DNA of 64,000 nucleotides from positions 186,001 through 250,000 of the forward strand of contig JABYQU010000035.1 of the NCBI GenBank assembly GCA_022264855.1, in the 5' to 3' direction. Both the position numbers and the translations under genes were made by a program. Shown piece after piece: positions 1 through 11,968 of the stretch; positions within the stretch are counted from its first letter, which is position 1, and the number at the start of each line of letters is the position of its first letter. A model generated the notes under the pieces. That model had not been told where the DNA came from and did no database searches. It saw only the letters and a program-made list of their open reading frames with translations. This DNA comes from Lenzites betulinus (Eukaryota; Basidiomycota; Agaricomycetes; Polyporales; Polyporaceae).

Positions 1-134
1 TTCGCTCCCCATACAATCGACGGCGGTGTCGCAGTCGATCCACTGTTGAAGGTGGAGTACTACTATATATCCTAGAACTCATTGAATGCAGGTAATCTTA
101 ACGTTTCCTTGTCAAGTCTCAGGACTTAGACACC

Positions 135-2048
135 ATGTTGGACGACGATTGCCCCTCGACCCCGTCCTCGGGAACGGCAACGTCGGAGACATGTGCCTCG
201 GTGTGTACCTCACCTCTCCCAGACGCCGAGACATCTATTCATCACTTCCGCGATACGGATACAGTCCGACTCCTCTTTCGAGGTTCGTTATCATGTTTCA
301 CATCTACATTTTCCTCAGTTGACATCCTGTGATTACAGGAGCTCAGTCTTCTCAATCTCGACGCGTCGCCAGAAGACACCGCAGGTGAACACGAGATGAT
401 GACGGCCCCCCTGTTGAGTCGCGAGGCCTATGTCGCCGCCGGGATGTTGCAGAAGCAGTCGCAGTATGGTGTATTTGGTAGCTTGACCGCCATTCGGTGC
501 GTGCCGCAATATCGGAGTCGGTCGTCTGTTGACATACGAATTGCAGAGAAAAGGGAGCAACATACTCACCTCAAGATCCCCGTCTATACGTCAACACGGT
601 ATGTGTCACTGTCCACTACCGGTTCATGCTTAAATCGACCCGGCTTTTGACAGAATGCACCATTTTCTGCCATCGTGTGCGGCGTACAAGGCTCAGGAAA
701 ATCGCACACGGTATCTGTTCTCCTCGAGAACATGCTCATCTCTGGGTGCAACGCTATCGGTGTCTCGCATAAACCACTTACCGGCCTCGTCCTACACTTT
801 GGTGAAGGAGGGTCCGGTACACGCCCTTGCGAGGCGGCGTATATCGGACGATCCGATGTCCCAGGCATCACCCCTCCGCAGATCAAGGTATACGTCTCGC
901 GATCCTCCCTGGCGACAATGCGCAAAGTGTATGCTCCGCTCGGGAGTGCGGTCACCATACTCCCGCTGCTGTTCTCCGAGAGAGAGCTCGACGCGGAGGC
1001 GGTTCTCTCCATGATGGCTGTGGGCTCGTCGGACAACGCGCCGCTGTACATACAGCGAATCTTGGTACGCCTATTGTCACAGCGTTTCTGCGGAATAAAG
1101 CGGCATTCTGACTGCACCTATGACATCATTAGACCATCCTGCGGGATCTGGGCGAGAAGTTCACGTACTCAACCTTCTTGAGCAGGGTCGAAAAAGCCAA
1201 AAACGATCTCAGTCCTCCGCAAGTGAGCTTTCTGGAGCAGCGCATGCTGCTCTTGCAGACCTTCGTCGATACTGCGAAGGACCAATCCAAGACACGGTTC
1301 AAAGCTGGACAACTCACGATCATCGACCTTTCAGATCCATTCATGGACGCAGGCAGCGCATGTGCTCTGTTCGAAATCGTCTCGCGCCTATTTGTCAGAG
1401 CTGAGGTCAACACGGGCAAGGTTCTCGTCGTAGATGAGGCCCACAAGGTACAGATCAATCCACGTAACTGAAACGAGTGTGGGCCAACTAATCGCCCCGC
1501 CCCGCAGTACCTCTCTGTGAATAGGGGGATGTCCGGTCTGACCAAGGCTCTGACATCGCTGACACGACAGCAGCGCCACCTCGCTATGAGAGTCATCATC
1601 AGTACTCAGGGTGAATACCTCCGTCGGAGCTTGCCCATATGATTGCGGACACTGACGCGTGGTTGCAGAACCCACCGCACTACCTCCCGTATTGATCGAT
1701 TTGTGCAGTGTCGCGATATTGCATCGGTTCTCCTCACCAGCGTGGTGGGAAGCCATCGTGAAGCATGTGTCGGCGGACTTCAGCGACGATGACGCATTTG
1801 ATCATGTCGTACGCTTGCGGGTGAGCGCCATGGGTTACCGCCCCGGTGCTGTAGTAGCTGACCACATTCCACAGACTGGAGAGGCCGTGATACTGGCACC
1901 AGCTGGGTTGGGGAAGTTCCCCTCGTCGCTCAAGAATGCGGACAAGCACACCCAGCTGGCCAGCTTCGGCCGCCGCTATCTGCTTGCGCGGACCCGCAGG
2001 CGTGTCACGAGAGACGGTGGTGCATCGAGGATGGTCGTAGACATTTGA
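135..2048 (+). CDS. P-loop ATPase of uncertain role (HerA/FtsK-like look)
   Basis: Seven exons join in frame: 135-200, 339-496, 547-598, 654-1064, 1133-1447, 1508-1610 and 1669-2048, giving 494 aa. The Walker A motif GVQGSGKSHT lies right after NAPFSA at the start of exon 4. A Walker B-like LVVDEAHK ends exon 5, and the segment RQQRHLAMRVIISTQEPT follows, where the Gln could be a sensor. The order (Walker A, long middle, DEAH, ISTQ) recalls HerA/FtsK or VirB4-type ATPases. I recognise the protein as a recurrent basidiomycete P-loop family but know of no established function. No signal peptide or membrane segment is seen, so it is probably soluble. Exon 1 is the least certain part: it relies on a GTGTGT donor at 201 and an acceptor at 338. 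The other joins keep phase and preserve the motif spacing. Confidence 0.8.
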
Positions 2049-2918
2049 ATGCACGGCGTTCCCCACCGCTCCCACGTTTTGAACTATCTGTCTTGCATGT
2101 ATCCCGATAAATAGTGTCCTTGTATATGTCACGTCTTGTCATACGGTCCTCTGCCTCCGTAATCGTGTTTGACTGAAGCCTCACCGAATTCCATGGAGTG
2201 GTTTCCGAGGGTGCCTGTCAGATTGGCTACTAAGCCACATCTCTCTGCATACGTGAATGCTGTCATTCGGATGGAGCCTGGGCGGAGACAGGGGGCGGCC
2301 GTCGGGCGCAGTACTAGTAAGGTAAAGTGACAGAGGGACATGGATCACAGGAGGCAAGATCATCGAGCTCGAGGGACGATTTGTAGCGTTTGGGCGCCCA
2401 GTCAGCCACTTATGGTAAGCGGTGCAGCTTTCGCACTCAGCGGCGTGCGCCTATAGGGCGTCTACGACTCTAACTGAGAGCTGGAACCTGCACTGGTTGG
2501 AGAGGAACACATCCGACTCCAGCTCGCACCCCAGTATTTCAGACTTTGTGTGGAGCGACGTCGACGCAAGGCGTATATAGCGTATGGCTCATGCGTCGTC
2601 TCCACTTAAACCGACTTACTGTTGCTCGAACCCGGTGGCCAACTTGAGGAGTCGGCCCCAACGGAGCTGCTCGCGCTGAACGATACGTCGGCGCGCGCTG
2701 TCATTCTACGGCGGAGACTCGTGCGTTCATGCTGAGGTGAGCGTTATTTGTGCCGTGGATGAACTTACGAGCAATGTCCGAGCCGATTGTCAGCAATCCC
2801 CGCGGACTGCCAGTATTATCCGCTACGTCGGGCAGCAGCTGGTTCGCACCACTGGCACCTCCCTTGTATGCACGGCGGGCGACAGAGACAGGCACGTAAG
2901 TTTTTTGTAGGGTTTGCA
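2049..2918. other. Unassigned 870-bp stretch with weak coding traces
   Basis: No complete gene could be built here. A plus-strand segment near 2341-2410 reads as a protein-like run ending FGRPVSHLW and can be spliced through GTAAGC...CTATAG to another short open run, but stops block a longer model. Minus-strand sequence around 2700-2900 is open for about 70 codons without recognisable motifs. This may be a decayed gene or 3' flank of the small gene to the right. Confidence 0.3.
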
Positions 2919-3313
2919 TCAAACTATTGACGTGCTGCTAGGGGTTGCATGTGCTCACAGTACTCAATTTTCCCATTAGACGCGGTTTCTGTCCTAAAGA
3001 AACATACCGTTCGAGCTTGAGCTTCCGGCATTCCCCGCACCATTCGTATTCGACTTTGCGGCCTTCCGACATTGTGAAACGATAGGAGGTGACGTCTTGG
3101 TTGCAACGGATGTTGTCTCCGCGAAGCAGCTGAACCTGTGACGATGTGGAAGTTGGTTAGATGCGCCTTAACCCAACGCGTTCTCGCGGTCCAGCGGCCA
3201 TGGGCGGTTATTCGCTTGTCAAGTTCTCGAATTCTGCGCAAGGCACTTTGCCCCCCAGTCCTTTGTCTGTCAAACACTCGCGGTCTACTGAGTATCTTCT
3301 CACCGTGGAGCAT
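2919..3313 (-). CDS. Possible small CxxC protein, unrecognised
   Basis: A tentative minus-strand gene starts at 3313. An exon of about 50 codons rich in Arg/Lys may splice at a GTTAAG donor across a very short intron that has a CTAAC branch site and a CACAG/TTCAG acceptor. The next exon contains SEGRKVEYEWCGECRKLKLE, a natural-looking stretch with a CxxC pair and good codon use. A GTATGT donor then joins a short tail ending at the stop at 2919-2921. The product would be about 100 aa. One intron would be only 37-43 nt, near the minimum for these fungi, so either the model is imperfect or this is a gene remnant. I do not recognise the family. Confidence 0.35.
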
Positions 3314-4754
3314 TTACTCCCAGAAGCCCGCCACAGTCTTCTTCTAATTCACTGAACATATCCCTTGTCAAACACGGCAGTCAAACAGACGCATATAGTA
3401 GGAGCTCCAACCCCTTCTCTCGCCATTCATCTAACCCCAGCACCGTCCCCGTGTTTCGCGCCGATATCTAGCCGCTGGATGTCTCGTAATGATGGCGCAG
3501 CGGCACCCCGAGGTCCCGAGCTGGGGGGGCTCGCGCGCACCGTCTCGGTACACACGGCTCCCAAAACGGACGATCGTCGGCGTACTTCTCGCTGACACGA
3601 TGCCAGTGACGACCGCCAGGACGCGCACGGTCGCGGCGCAAGCCGCGGACGAGCAAGCGCGCCCGCGCTCGGCTGAGCCGCACATCGCGCCTGTCCTCCT
3701 CCCCTCCCGTCCCCGCGACGCTCGCAAAGATTCAGCCGGAGAACGCAGGAAGAGCGGTACGACGCACGCGGCCGCCGTCCGAATCAGATGGGCGTGTCCA
3801 GCGCCGTCCGTGCATCAGACACTCCTGCCTGCGGTCCAGCATCCGCACATCCAGCCGCGCACGTCCCGCAAGGTCTCCCAACGCAGGCGAGTCCATCATG
3901 CTGCCAGAGATGCGCGACGGCGGCCGCGAGCTTCCAGAAGGGGCTCGCCGACCCTGTGCCTACGGTACTCTCGCGGGACAATTTCCGCTGCCCATGTGAC
4001 GCGTTCATTAAACCCTTCCGAGTCGTGCGAAGCCTGCTGGGGAGCCAGGAGCCCCCGCAGACGCGTCCCGAGGCTATAAGCGGCGCGGCAGAGGTGCGTG
4101 CGCCGTCCGCCGTTGCACGGGCGCGTGCGCCCCGCTGCTGCTGCACGACGCCCAAAGGCCGCACTCCCCCCCGGAAACGAGCTTCTAGTCCGTGCCGAGC
4201 GAGTGATGATCTTTCATACGTCAAATACCCGCGCCAGGCCGACGGCGCTGCCGGCTGCTGCCTGGAGGCTGGGGAGGCTGTTCCCCCGCAGACGGACGGA
4301 GTCTGAACTGAACCCCGCCTCGAGGCCGGTCCTGGCCACCCAAGCGTCCGCCTGCGAACCCGCGACGCACGCCCCAGTCCCAGTCCACCACGCCGCGGTC
4401 CCCCGGCCAACCGGTGCGGCGAAATCGCTGGGTATGGACGACCGTCGGTGCTCAGGCTGCCGCTGCCGTCTTCGCGTGTGCCGCGCGCGGCGGGCCACAG
4501 GCAGCGGACGATTAGGCTCCAGCGCGAATCTCCCGAACGCGAGCGCGCTTCCCGAACCACCCGCTGCCCCCACCCAGCCTGAGCTACCCGTCTGTCGGCT
4601 GCCTGCCTGCCCGCCCCTGTCGTGGCCGTCCGTGCCTCTGGGACACGCGCCCATCTCCCAGTCTGTCCTGTCGTCAGTCATCTCGTCATAATGACCGTCC
4701 CCCCAGAGCGCCGCACGCGTAATTTGAGCCTATGCAGGACCCGCCGATGCGCGC

Positions 4755-4772
4755 GCCATCGCCATCGCCATC
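4755..4772. repeat. Hexanucleotide GCCATC x3
   Basis: Three perfect GCCATC units inside the GC-rich gap. Confidence 0.9.
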
Positions 4773-5530
4773 GGACGCGCGCACCGGCGGCCTGCACGCC
4801 AGTGCTTAAGTTGGCAGTATCCAGCTACAGCCATGATACATTCCACCCGAAGCACGAGCCCACGCCGGCAGCGCCCGAAGCCAGCCCGTCAGCTCGCCAG
4901 TTACAGTGCCTCCGGGGTCCATCCACGCTCCCGGGCCACGCCTGCCACCCAACGCGCACCCGAGCTCGCTCCTCCGACCGCCGATGGGCCTGACCGCCCC
5001 CATTCAGTCCGCAAGCGGCCCAGTCTCAGCGTGCGCGCGAAGCACCGCTGTGCCGCGAGCCTGAGCGCGGCGCCGCCGATGTCGATGTCGATGCGAACAT
5101 CGCGAGCGTGTCTGACGTGGGCCCCTGCCTGCCTGCGTGCCCTGGTGCTGCCCTGCCACCGTGACTGGCAGATGGACCGATGTGGGGTGTGGGTGTGGCA
5201 ATGGTACCGTGCGCGGCCGCGGCCGCTCGCTGCGCTTCAAATGCTATCGGACACGGGCGTGGGGCGTGGGGTGTGCCGCCTGGGGCAGGAACGTGGTCCA
5301 CGTCCAGGAAGGCTGAAGCGGGCCCGCGGACAGGACAGGGGCCGCCAGGACGACGGCGCCGAGGAACAAGGAACAAACGGTCGCGAGGTGCCTGCGCCTG
5401 TCACTCGCCCGTGGCCGTGGCCGTGCGCATAACAATAATACTCATGCATTATGGCGAGCGTGTGCGAGCGTGTGCGTGCCCCGTGTGCGCGGAATCCAAA
5501 TACCAATAGTGATATGTAGCAGCGCGCTCT

Positions 5531-5551
5531 GCCATATGCCATATGCCATAT
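5531..5551. repeat. Heptanucleotide GCCATAT x3
   Basis: Three perfect head-to-tail GCCATAT units. Each junction contains an NdeI-like CATATG palindrome. Confidence 0.95.
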
Positions 5552-5944
5552 GGCGTCGGCCGTGGTCGTGGTGCAGGTTACGGCAACCCGCCTCGGCCGG
5601 ACGCGTCCAGCTGCTACGCGTGTGTCCATATGCATGTCATGTCCTGCCAATGAGTAGCGAGTATCGAGTTCTGTGCTGCAGTGCGCGCCGCCGCGTCGGG
5701 GGCCGGGGCGACACGTGAATTACAGTGTTACACGTACAATTAGGCTAATACAGTAACTACTCTGGCGGTCCGCTCGCACACGGACGCAGGCGCGGAATCG
5801 GACGCGGGGTGGGTCAGGATGCAGGACGGGCGGGTGTGGACGGACGAGCGCGGCGCCGCGTGCGGATGGACAAGGACGAACGGCTGGGTGGCTAGCGACA
5901 AAGTACCGTGTGATGTACAGGACGGGCCAACGACCGGAGCGGGG

Positions 5945-5975
5945 AAACAAACAAGCAAGCAGGCAAGCAAGCGGG
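5945..5975. repeat. Degenerate AAGC/AAAC tetranucleotide tract
   Basis: Imperfect tandem AAAC and AAGC units (reading AAACAAACAAGCAAGC and onward) in the purine-rich half of the gap. Confidence 0.8.
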
Positions 5976-6372
5976 CGGGTAATGTGTGTTGTACAGGAAG
6001 GGGCATCGGTGCGAAGGTGTATCGTAGCGGCGGGGCAGCGGGCGGGACCGTGAACGCGAACGTGAACGTGAAGCGGAAATCCGGGGGTGCGGGCACATGA
6101 TGACGCAGACAAGAACACTGGACAGTACACAGCAAGGTGGAAGCATGGGAGCACACGGTGGACTGACCGATACTCAGTACTCAGTCCGAGGACGGGGACG
6201 AGGCGAGGCGAGAGAGGGAGAGAGGAGAAGCATGGTGCGGGAGAAGGGGTGCGTGAAAGGGGACGCGGCGCGTGCGTGAAGAGCAGGGGCGGAAAGAGCC
6301 CCTGGGAAGGATGCGCGCGCGGGCAGCAGCGGGCGGCTGGTCCCTGGAGCGGAGAGGGGAGAGGCCCTGCGC

Positions 6373-9300
6373 TTACCCTTCCAGGAGCTCCTTCTCCTGC
6401 CGGACGCACGAGAGCCACGCGAACCACATCATCGTGCGCAGCTGGAGCACGTCCTCCTTCCACGCCATCGACTGGTTCTGCTCGCGGAACTCGCGCGTCA
6501 GGTTCTCGCACCGCTCGATGTTCTCAGGGCTGACAAAGTCGCACGCGACCTTGATGCAGTCCGCGAGGTTGCATACCTGTCCCGCGCGCGGACGCACAGA
6601 GATGAATGACATCGTCAGAAAACGATGGCGCGCGGAGGGACGCGCAGGGAGGAGACGCACCTGATGCGCGCACCCCGCAGGGATGAAGACCGCGTCGCCG
6701 GGACGCTGGTACACGCGGTGGCTGAGCACGCCGTGCTCCTTGTAGAGCTCCTGGCGGAGGCTCGAGTCGAGATAGAACTGCTGCGAGTGGATGGGGTCGT
6801 GCTGGTACTGGCCCTTGAACTTCTTCTTCAGGAACTTGCGCAATTTAGACGTGTCGTCCGCCCTGAAGATGTCCCATGCGGCGCACCCCGGCCGCCCGTC
6901 GGGCATGGGGGACGCATAGGTCATGATGTTGACCGCGTCCGCCATGTCCATGTGCAACCGCGTCGAGCCCTTGCTTCCCTGCGACTCGAAAGACGCCATG
7001 GCGTTATACATCTTCGGGCCTATAAAAAGACACAGTCAGCGGGTCGCTACAGCAGCATCTCGGCAGCATGTGTCCTTTCCCGTGAACATCACGGACTTAC
7101 CCAGGTCAGGCGCAACCGTGTTACTCGGGAAGTGCGAAGCGATGTTCAGCACGCCGTCGCGCCGCACGTAATTGGGGACCGGCGTCGCCCGGGTGAAGTC
7201 GTCGTACAGCTCAGGGAAGGCCGTTTTGAAGTCCGACGAGGGCGGCCAGTCCTGCAATTTGTGCCGCGCGGAAATTAGCGGTGGATTCTCGGTGGGAACG
7301 CAGCAGAACTAACCTTTAGCTTCCAGCAGTCGCGCCGGCCCTCGTACTTACCGAACAGCGCGAAGAAATCGCCGACCGTGACCCGCTTGTTCTGCTCCGT
7401 CTGGCACTCCAGGATCAGACAGCTCTGCGTACCGTACTTTGTGCTGAAGTACTCGGGCGTCCACTGGATGTGGAACTTGTGCGAGAGGCCGGTCACGACG
7501 AGCGGCAGGCCCCTCTCCCAGGTCCGTCGGAACTTGTGCTCCGTGAGTTCAGCGTCCGCGTAGGACACCGTGTCATGGAAAGGCACGGGCGCGCCGCCTG
7601 ACGCCGAACCCGAGGATGCCGAGGATGCCGAGGCGCTCACGAAGGAAGAAGGGTCTGGAGGCGTTGTGGGAGGCTTCACGATGTCTAGTGCCGCGCTTGA
7701 ACCCGCGCCGTGGGGAAGCGGGAGATCTCTTGAGAGCTTGGGCGAAGTCATGAAGCCGGGATCACGGGACTCCTTCTCCGGGGGCAGAAGATCGAGGTTG
7801 GGCGACTTGAGCATCGCTAGCATGTCGTCGATGGCCTGCGTGAGCTCCGTCTTGCAAAAGCGCGACATGGGTGAGAAGTCCTTGGCCTGGTGCTCATTAC
7901 GCCGTGTGCACGACAGGAAGAAGGGGTTTATGTGCGCGTGCTTCTCACGCCGAGCCTGCAAGGCCGCTATCTCGGCTTCGGGCGCACCGATCCTGTCAGT
8001 GGTGAGTTCCTTGACTTGCTCGAAGCACTCTGCGCAGGCCTCGCGACCGCACAGGCGGCACATCCAGCTGCTCGAGAAGATGGATGTCATGCATGTATCT
8101 ATATTCGAGTAAGCGACCCTGCAACCGAGATGAAAGAGGCGAGACCGACCGCATGTTGCGCGCACTTCGCTCTCCCGCGGCCGACGAATAATCTCCGGCA
8201 GCCCCAGATGCGAGAGTTCTTGCTGCAGGATCGGCAGCAAGGCTGCCGCGACCGTCCGCTGCGATCCCATTATTAGCGAGAGAACCCCGCATGCCGACAT
8301 AATGCCCCACCTTGACGCGGCGAATGTGCTCGATCTCAAGGTTGACGTTCCACTTATTGGGAAAGTTCATGGTCGGCGCGTCCGGCTTCTGGCTCTCGAC
8401 GAAGCTGATGCCGACAATGTCGCGTTTCTCGTTCTTGAGGAAGAACCGGATGTTTTGGAACCTACAGGTGTCCCCAGCCCACCGACGCGTGCACGACACG
8501 CAGCGCGGGAACTCCTCCGAGCGGTAGCGGTTAGACATGCAACGCGCGAACTGCAGCTCGGGCGTCAGGGGGCCAGACGCCTCGGAGTTGGTGCCGTCCT
8601 CGCTGACGACCCTCATGGCGCTATACGCGGGAGCTGCGGCGGTGTAAGCGATGGTCGCGATAACACGTAAAGTGGGCCTACGGTTTGAACTCGAAGCCTT
8701 CTCCTTCCCTTTGTTGGCAGGCACGTGGGTGGTCGCGATTAGTTGTGCTGAGGCCATGTAGGGTCGGCTCGTCGCATCAGGCGCGAGGATGCGACGGCCA
8801 GACTCACCATTCTGAGCGGTGGCTTGCGACGCCTCGCCGCGTTTCTTGGTGTTGTGATTACGCCGGGCTGCAGGCGAGTTCGCATCGTATAAATGGGGAC
8901 AGCCGGCCGGCAGAACGCACCTGTAGAGTCGGGAGCCCTCGGCTTGTTCGCTCTCGCCTTTTTAGCTTTGGGGCCAGACTGGTCGTCCTCGAGGGACTCT
9001 GAAGCACGCTTCGGCTGGAGCATCGGCGGCGCCGCGAGGGGGATTGCGGCGAAAGTCATGGGATGGTGGGGATGGTAGTAGCCCTGGGGAGGCGTGGGAC
9101 CGGGGCGGTGGGCGGGAAGCGGCATGGGCTGGGACGGCGTGGCACGCGCTGTAAAGCGAATAGAAGATAGCTCAGCGCGATGTCATGCGGCAGATGATGC
9201 GGGGCGGATTACAGTGTGGGTGCGCGTATGGATACGGGAGGTACCCGTTCGGGGCGTACGACGGATGCTGTGGGGGCGGCGGACGGCCCATGTCGTGTTC

Positions 9301-10019
9301 ATACATCGGGTGCTGCGGGTGCTGCGGGTAGGCTGGGCGGGAGCATTCGTTTCATTAAGCTAGATGGACGCGGCGGAGTCAAACTCACTTCTCTGCTGCA
9401 TGGCTTCTCCAGAAGCGGCTGGGGGAGCGTGTGTTTGGGACGCGGGGATACTGTGACGGCGATGAGTGTACGCACCTGGCCGCTCGTCAGCATAGACAGG
9501 CGACATCATCGGAGGCCCGTAAGAACCAGCGGGCGTTTCGTGAGAAGATGGCCATGTTTGGGCCTCCATGCTGTAATGAGGCGCCTCCGCGACCGGCCGC
9601 GGGTGTCTGGCGTATGTGTCGACATACGCAGGGGGCGGCTGGTGGTGATGCGGCTGTTGGTGCTGCTGCTGCTGCTGGGGCGGGAGCGGAGCAGGCGTGT
9701 AGCGACACGGAGCGAGCTCCTGGTCTGCGCGCCTGGGGGCGAGGTCGTCTTTTGGGGACTCCCAGTTCGCGGCGCGTAGACTGAACTGGGTGCCGGGGTC
9801 GAGCTGGGGCTGTTGCGGTGGCGGGGGATACGGGGGCAGAGCCTGGGGGTGGTGGGGGTGTGCGTGCGGGTGCGGGGCGTACTGGAGGGCGGCGGAGAGG
9901 CTGGGGAGCTGCTGGGTGCCGTACGGGGGCTGGAGGGGGGACGAGGCGACGGGGTTGAGGAGCTGGTTGATGGAGGTGCGCTTGCTGGATGCGGCGACGT
10001 CGTGGAGGGGGTTGTTCAT
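6373..10019 (-). CDS. JmjC-domain histone demethylase, KDM3/JHDM2 type
   Basis: A multi-exon minus-strand gene starting at 10019 in a strong Kozak context (GCCACCATGA). Its N-terminal ~300 residues are low-complexity Pro/His/Gln/Tyr, including a five-Gln run. A Lys-rich segment then leads to a cysteine-rich region containing FPRCVSCTRRWAGDTC and WMCRLCGREACAEC, matching the zinc finger that precedes JmjC in KDM3 proteins. The JmjC domain follows: RLHMDMADAVNIM supplies the HxD iron ligands, and PGDAVFIPAGCAHQ supplies the distal His. The end, CIKVACDFVSPENIERC, is typical of KDM3. Known family members are Fe(II)/2-oxoglutarate enzymes that remove H3K9 methyl groups in the nucleus. All three iron ligands are present, so it is probably active. 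A CT-rich tract lies just upstream of the start on the coding strand. Confidence 0.9.
9660..9677. repeat. CTG trinucleotide run encoding poly-Gln
   Basis: About six CTG units on the plus strand (CAG on the coding minus strand). They encode the short poly-Gln run in the disordered N-terminus of the JmjC protein. Confidence 0.9.
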
Positions 10020-11968
10020 GGTGGCGGGGCCCGCTGGGGGAGGAGGCGGGCGGCGGACGGTGTGCGTCGTCGGTGGTGGAGGGAGGGAGAGGAGGAGAGA
10101 GAGGGCTTGTGCGGCACGGAGCGCGAGATTGAGCAGCCGATAATGCAGACTTGCACTTGCGATCAGGCCGAGGCGTGCGATCAGATTCGATCTCCGACTC
10201 GGACTCAGACGAGACGCCGGGCGCCTCGCACCTCCGCGAACATTTCGTATTTGCTCATGCCCATTAATATTTTAATATTGCGCACGCGCTGCAGATCCCT
10301 CCGCTCCCGCGCTGAGCCCGTCCCCTGCCCCCGCGAACGTTCCCCTCCCCCTCCCCCGGCCTCCAAACCCAATCCCCGCCCGCCCGGACTCTCCTCCATC
10401 ATCGCCCTCGTCACCTGCTGCAGCCTTGTTCTCCTTGAGTAGCCGCCTCGTGCGCGCCGCGCCTTCCGATCCTCTGATTTCACACCCTCGATACGCCCGC
10501 GCTGCGCGTGCCCGTCTCACCCTGCCCGGACGCGAGCCTGAGCCTTCGCCGCGCGCAGAATTCCCCCGGAAATACGTCCTCCCAGCGCGCCAGCGCGCAC
10601 ATCATCCCGCGAAGGAGCCCCAATCCCAGCACGCTCCCGCGCACCCGCACCCCGCCTCCGCTCCCCCGGCCCTTCTGCCGTGCGTCTCCGCGCGCCCCGC
10701 GATAGGCAGGCCTGCCCGCGTGTGCGGCTCGCAGCAGCGTCCACGTTCCGGCCTGGGGCGCTGGCGCAACACGCGACTCGCGCAGCACAGCCCCCGTGTA
10801 CCGTCTTTGCCGCCGACGCGCGACATACAAATAGTAGCACAGAACATACCCCGAGCCGCGACGTGCCGCGGGACCCGGGTGCGGTCCCAGGCTCGCAGCG
10901 CGATTCCCGCGAGCGTTGCGCCCGCCTCGCGCGCGTCAGCCGCGTGACGCATCCGCGCCCGCCTTCGCAGCTTCTTCCTGCACACCCCGCGTCCGGCGCA
11001 TTTCGCCATCAGCACGTCTCAGACGCGCGCCGCGGGCGCATGTGGGCTTATCGCGGCCTCCCAAGCTCTGATCTGGGGCCTCGCGAGGGCGAGAGATCGT
11101 CCAAGGGGCGAGTGACATGCATGATGGTCCGTCCGTTCGCCCGGAGCACAGGGGAGAGCCTGCGCCGCGGAGATGCTGACACGATACGCCCCACGTCCAC
11201 GCCACATGGCGCCCATGTGCGCTCGCATTAATCTGGGTCGCCGATCTCGGGTGGGCCTGCGCGCTGCATAGTCGCCGATGGTCACTCAGCAGCTCGGGCA
11301 GAGGCGTGTGGCCGAGGCAGGGTCTGGCTGGTAGCTATAGGAGGAGGTACGGATATATATCATCGTGTATCGATATATGTGTCTGGTAGACGTGAATATG
11401 CTATGTAAGCGACTCCGTATGATACAGCATATCATCACAGCGGGACAAGACCAGCCTATTTCATCGCAGGATCGGGGGAGGTACGTGGGGACATGGACGT
11501 GGCGCGGCGTAAACTACGGCGAGGGAGGGGGGTGTGAGGGGGCATGTGATGGAGCGGGGCGGGGCGGGGCGGGAGGGGGAGGTAGGCAGGCGTAGCAAGA
11601 TCGTGAATGGTGTTGCTGAATACACTACGGGAACGGAGACGGATGCGAGGTATACCAGAAATGCGGACCCAAACGGATGATGTGTAGCACCAGCCCAAGC
11701 ACATAACGGCACACACGACCCAATCGACACATAACACACACACGATAACCCAAGAGGAAAACAGACGGCGGGCGCATAAGCCCCGCAGACCGGCGGAAGA
11801 GGAGGAAAAAAAGACGACAGTGTACCCCGGGAGACCGTCCGCGGAAACCGAAAAACATAAAAGGCAGTGTCAGAAGAATTTGCGAAGGAACCCGGCGACC
11901 TTTGGCAAGAAAGGTATCACGAATGGGAGTGCAAACCATGCAAACAGCCCAAAGGTCGCCCCGTACCG
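10020..11968. other. Upstream region of the JmjC gene, no gene seen
   Basis: About 1.95 kb between the start of the JmjC gene and the stop of SSK1. The first 110 bp next to the JmjC start are CT-rich on its coding strand, as in many basidiomycete core promoters. From about 10,300 to 11,200 it is CG-rich with long but Arg/Ala/Pro-biased open frames on both strands that I regard as shadows. AT-rich patches such as the TATATAT runs near 11,350-11,380 do not precede a recognisable gene. Confidence 0.5.

Larger units (their letters stand above)
3314..6372. other. 3-kb GC-rich gap without a credible gene, rich in simple repeats
   Basis: Several long open frames exist on both strands, but they are Arg/Pro/Ala-rich shadows of high GC with no domains, no consistent splice structure and no codon preference. 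Composition is strand-skewed: about 3,680-5,000 is C/CT-rich on the plus strand, while about 5,800-6,370 is G/A-rich on the plus strand, that is, CT-rich on the strand of the demethylase gene whose 3' end it follows. Microsatellites are scattered through it (listed separately). It could hold the promoter of the small gene at 2919-3313, a long 3' UTR, or noncoding RNA. The sequence alone cannot decide. Confidence 0.5.

Noticed and set aside
2615..2645. Minus-strand GGTTCGAGC resembling a tRNA T-loop
   Set aside because: The flanking bases do not form a T stem and no acceptor or anticodon arm is present at the right spacing.
3784..4560. 258-codon open frame on the minus strand in the GC-rich gap
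   Set aside because: Arg/Ala/Gly composition typical of random GC-rich sequence, no domain, overlapping equally long frames on the other strand and no splice logic.
5720..6511. 263-codon minus-strand open frame overlapping the 3' end of the demethylase gene
   Set aside because: It overlaps the JmjC coding exon in another frame. Pro/Arg/Cys-rich and without motifs.
9216..9779. 187-codon plus-strand frame opposite the JmjC N-terminus
   Set aside because: Antisense shadow of the Pro/Gln/His-rich coding exons.
10426..10947. 173-codon plus-strand frame upstream of the JmjC gene
   Set aside because: Low-complexity Arg/Pro/Ala sequence in CpG-rich DNA, with competing frames on both strands.
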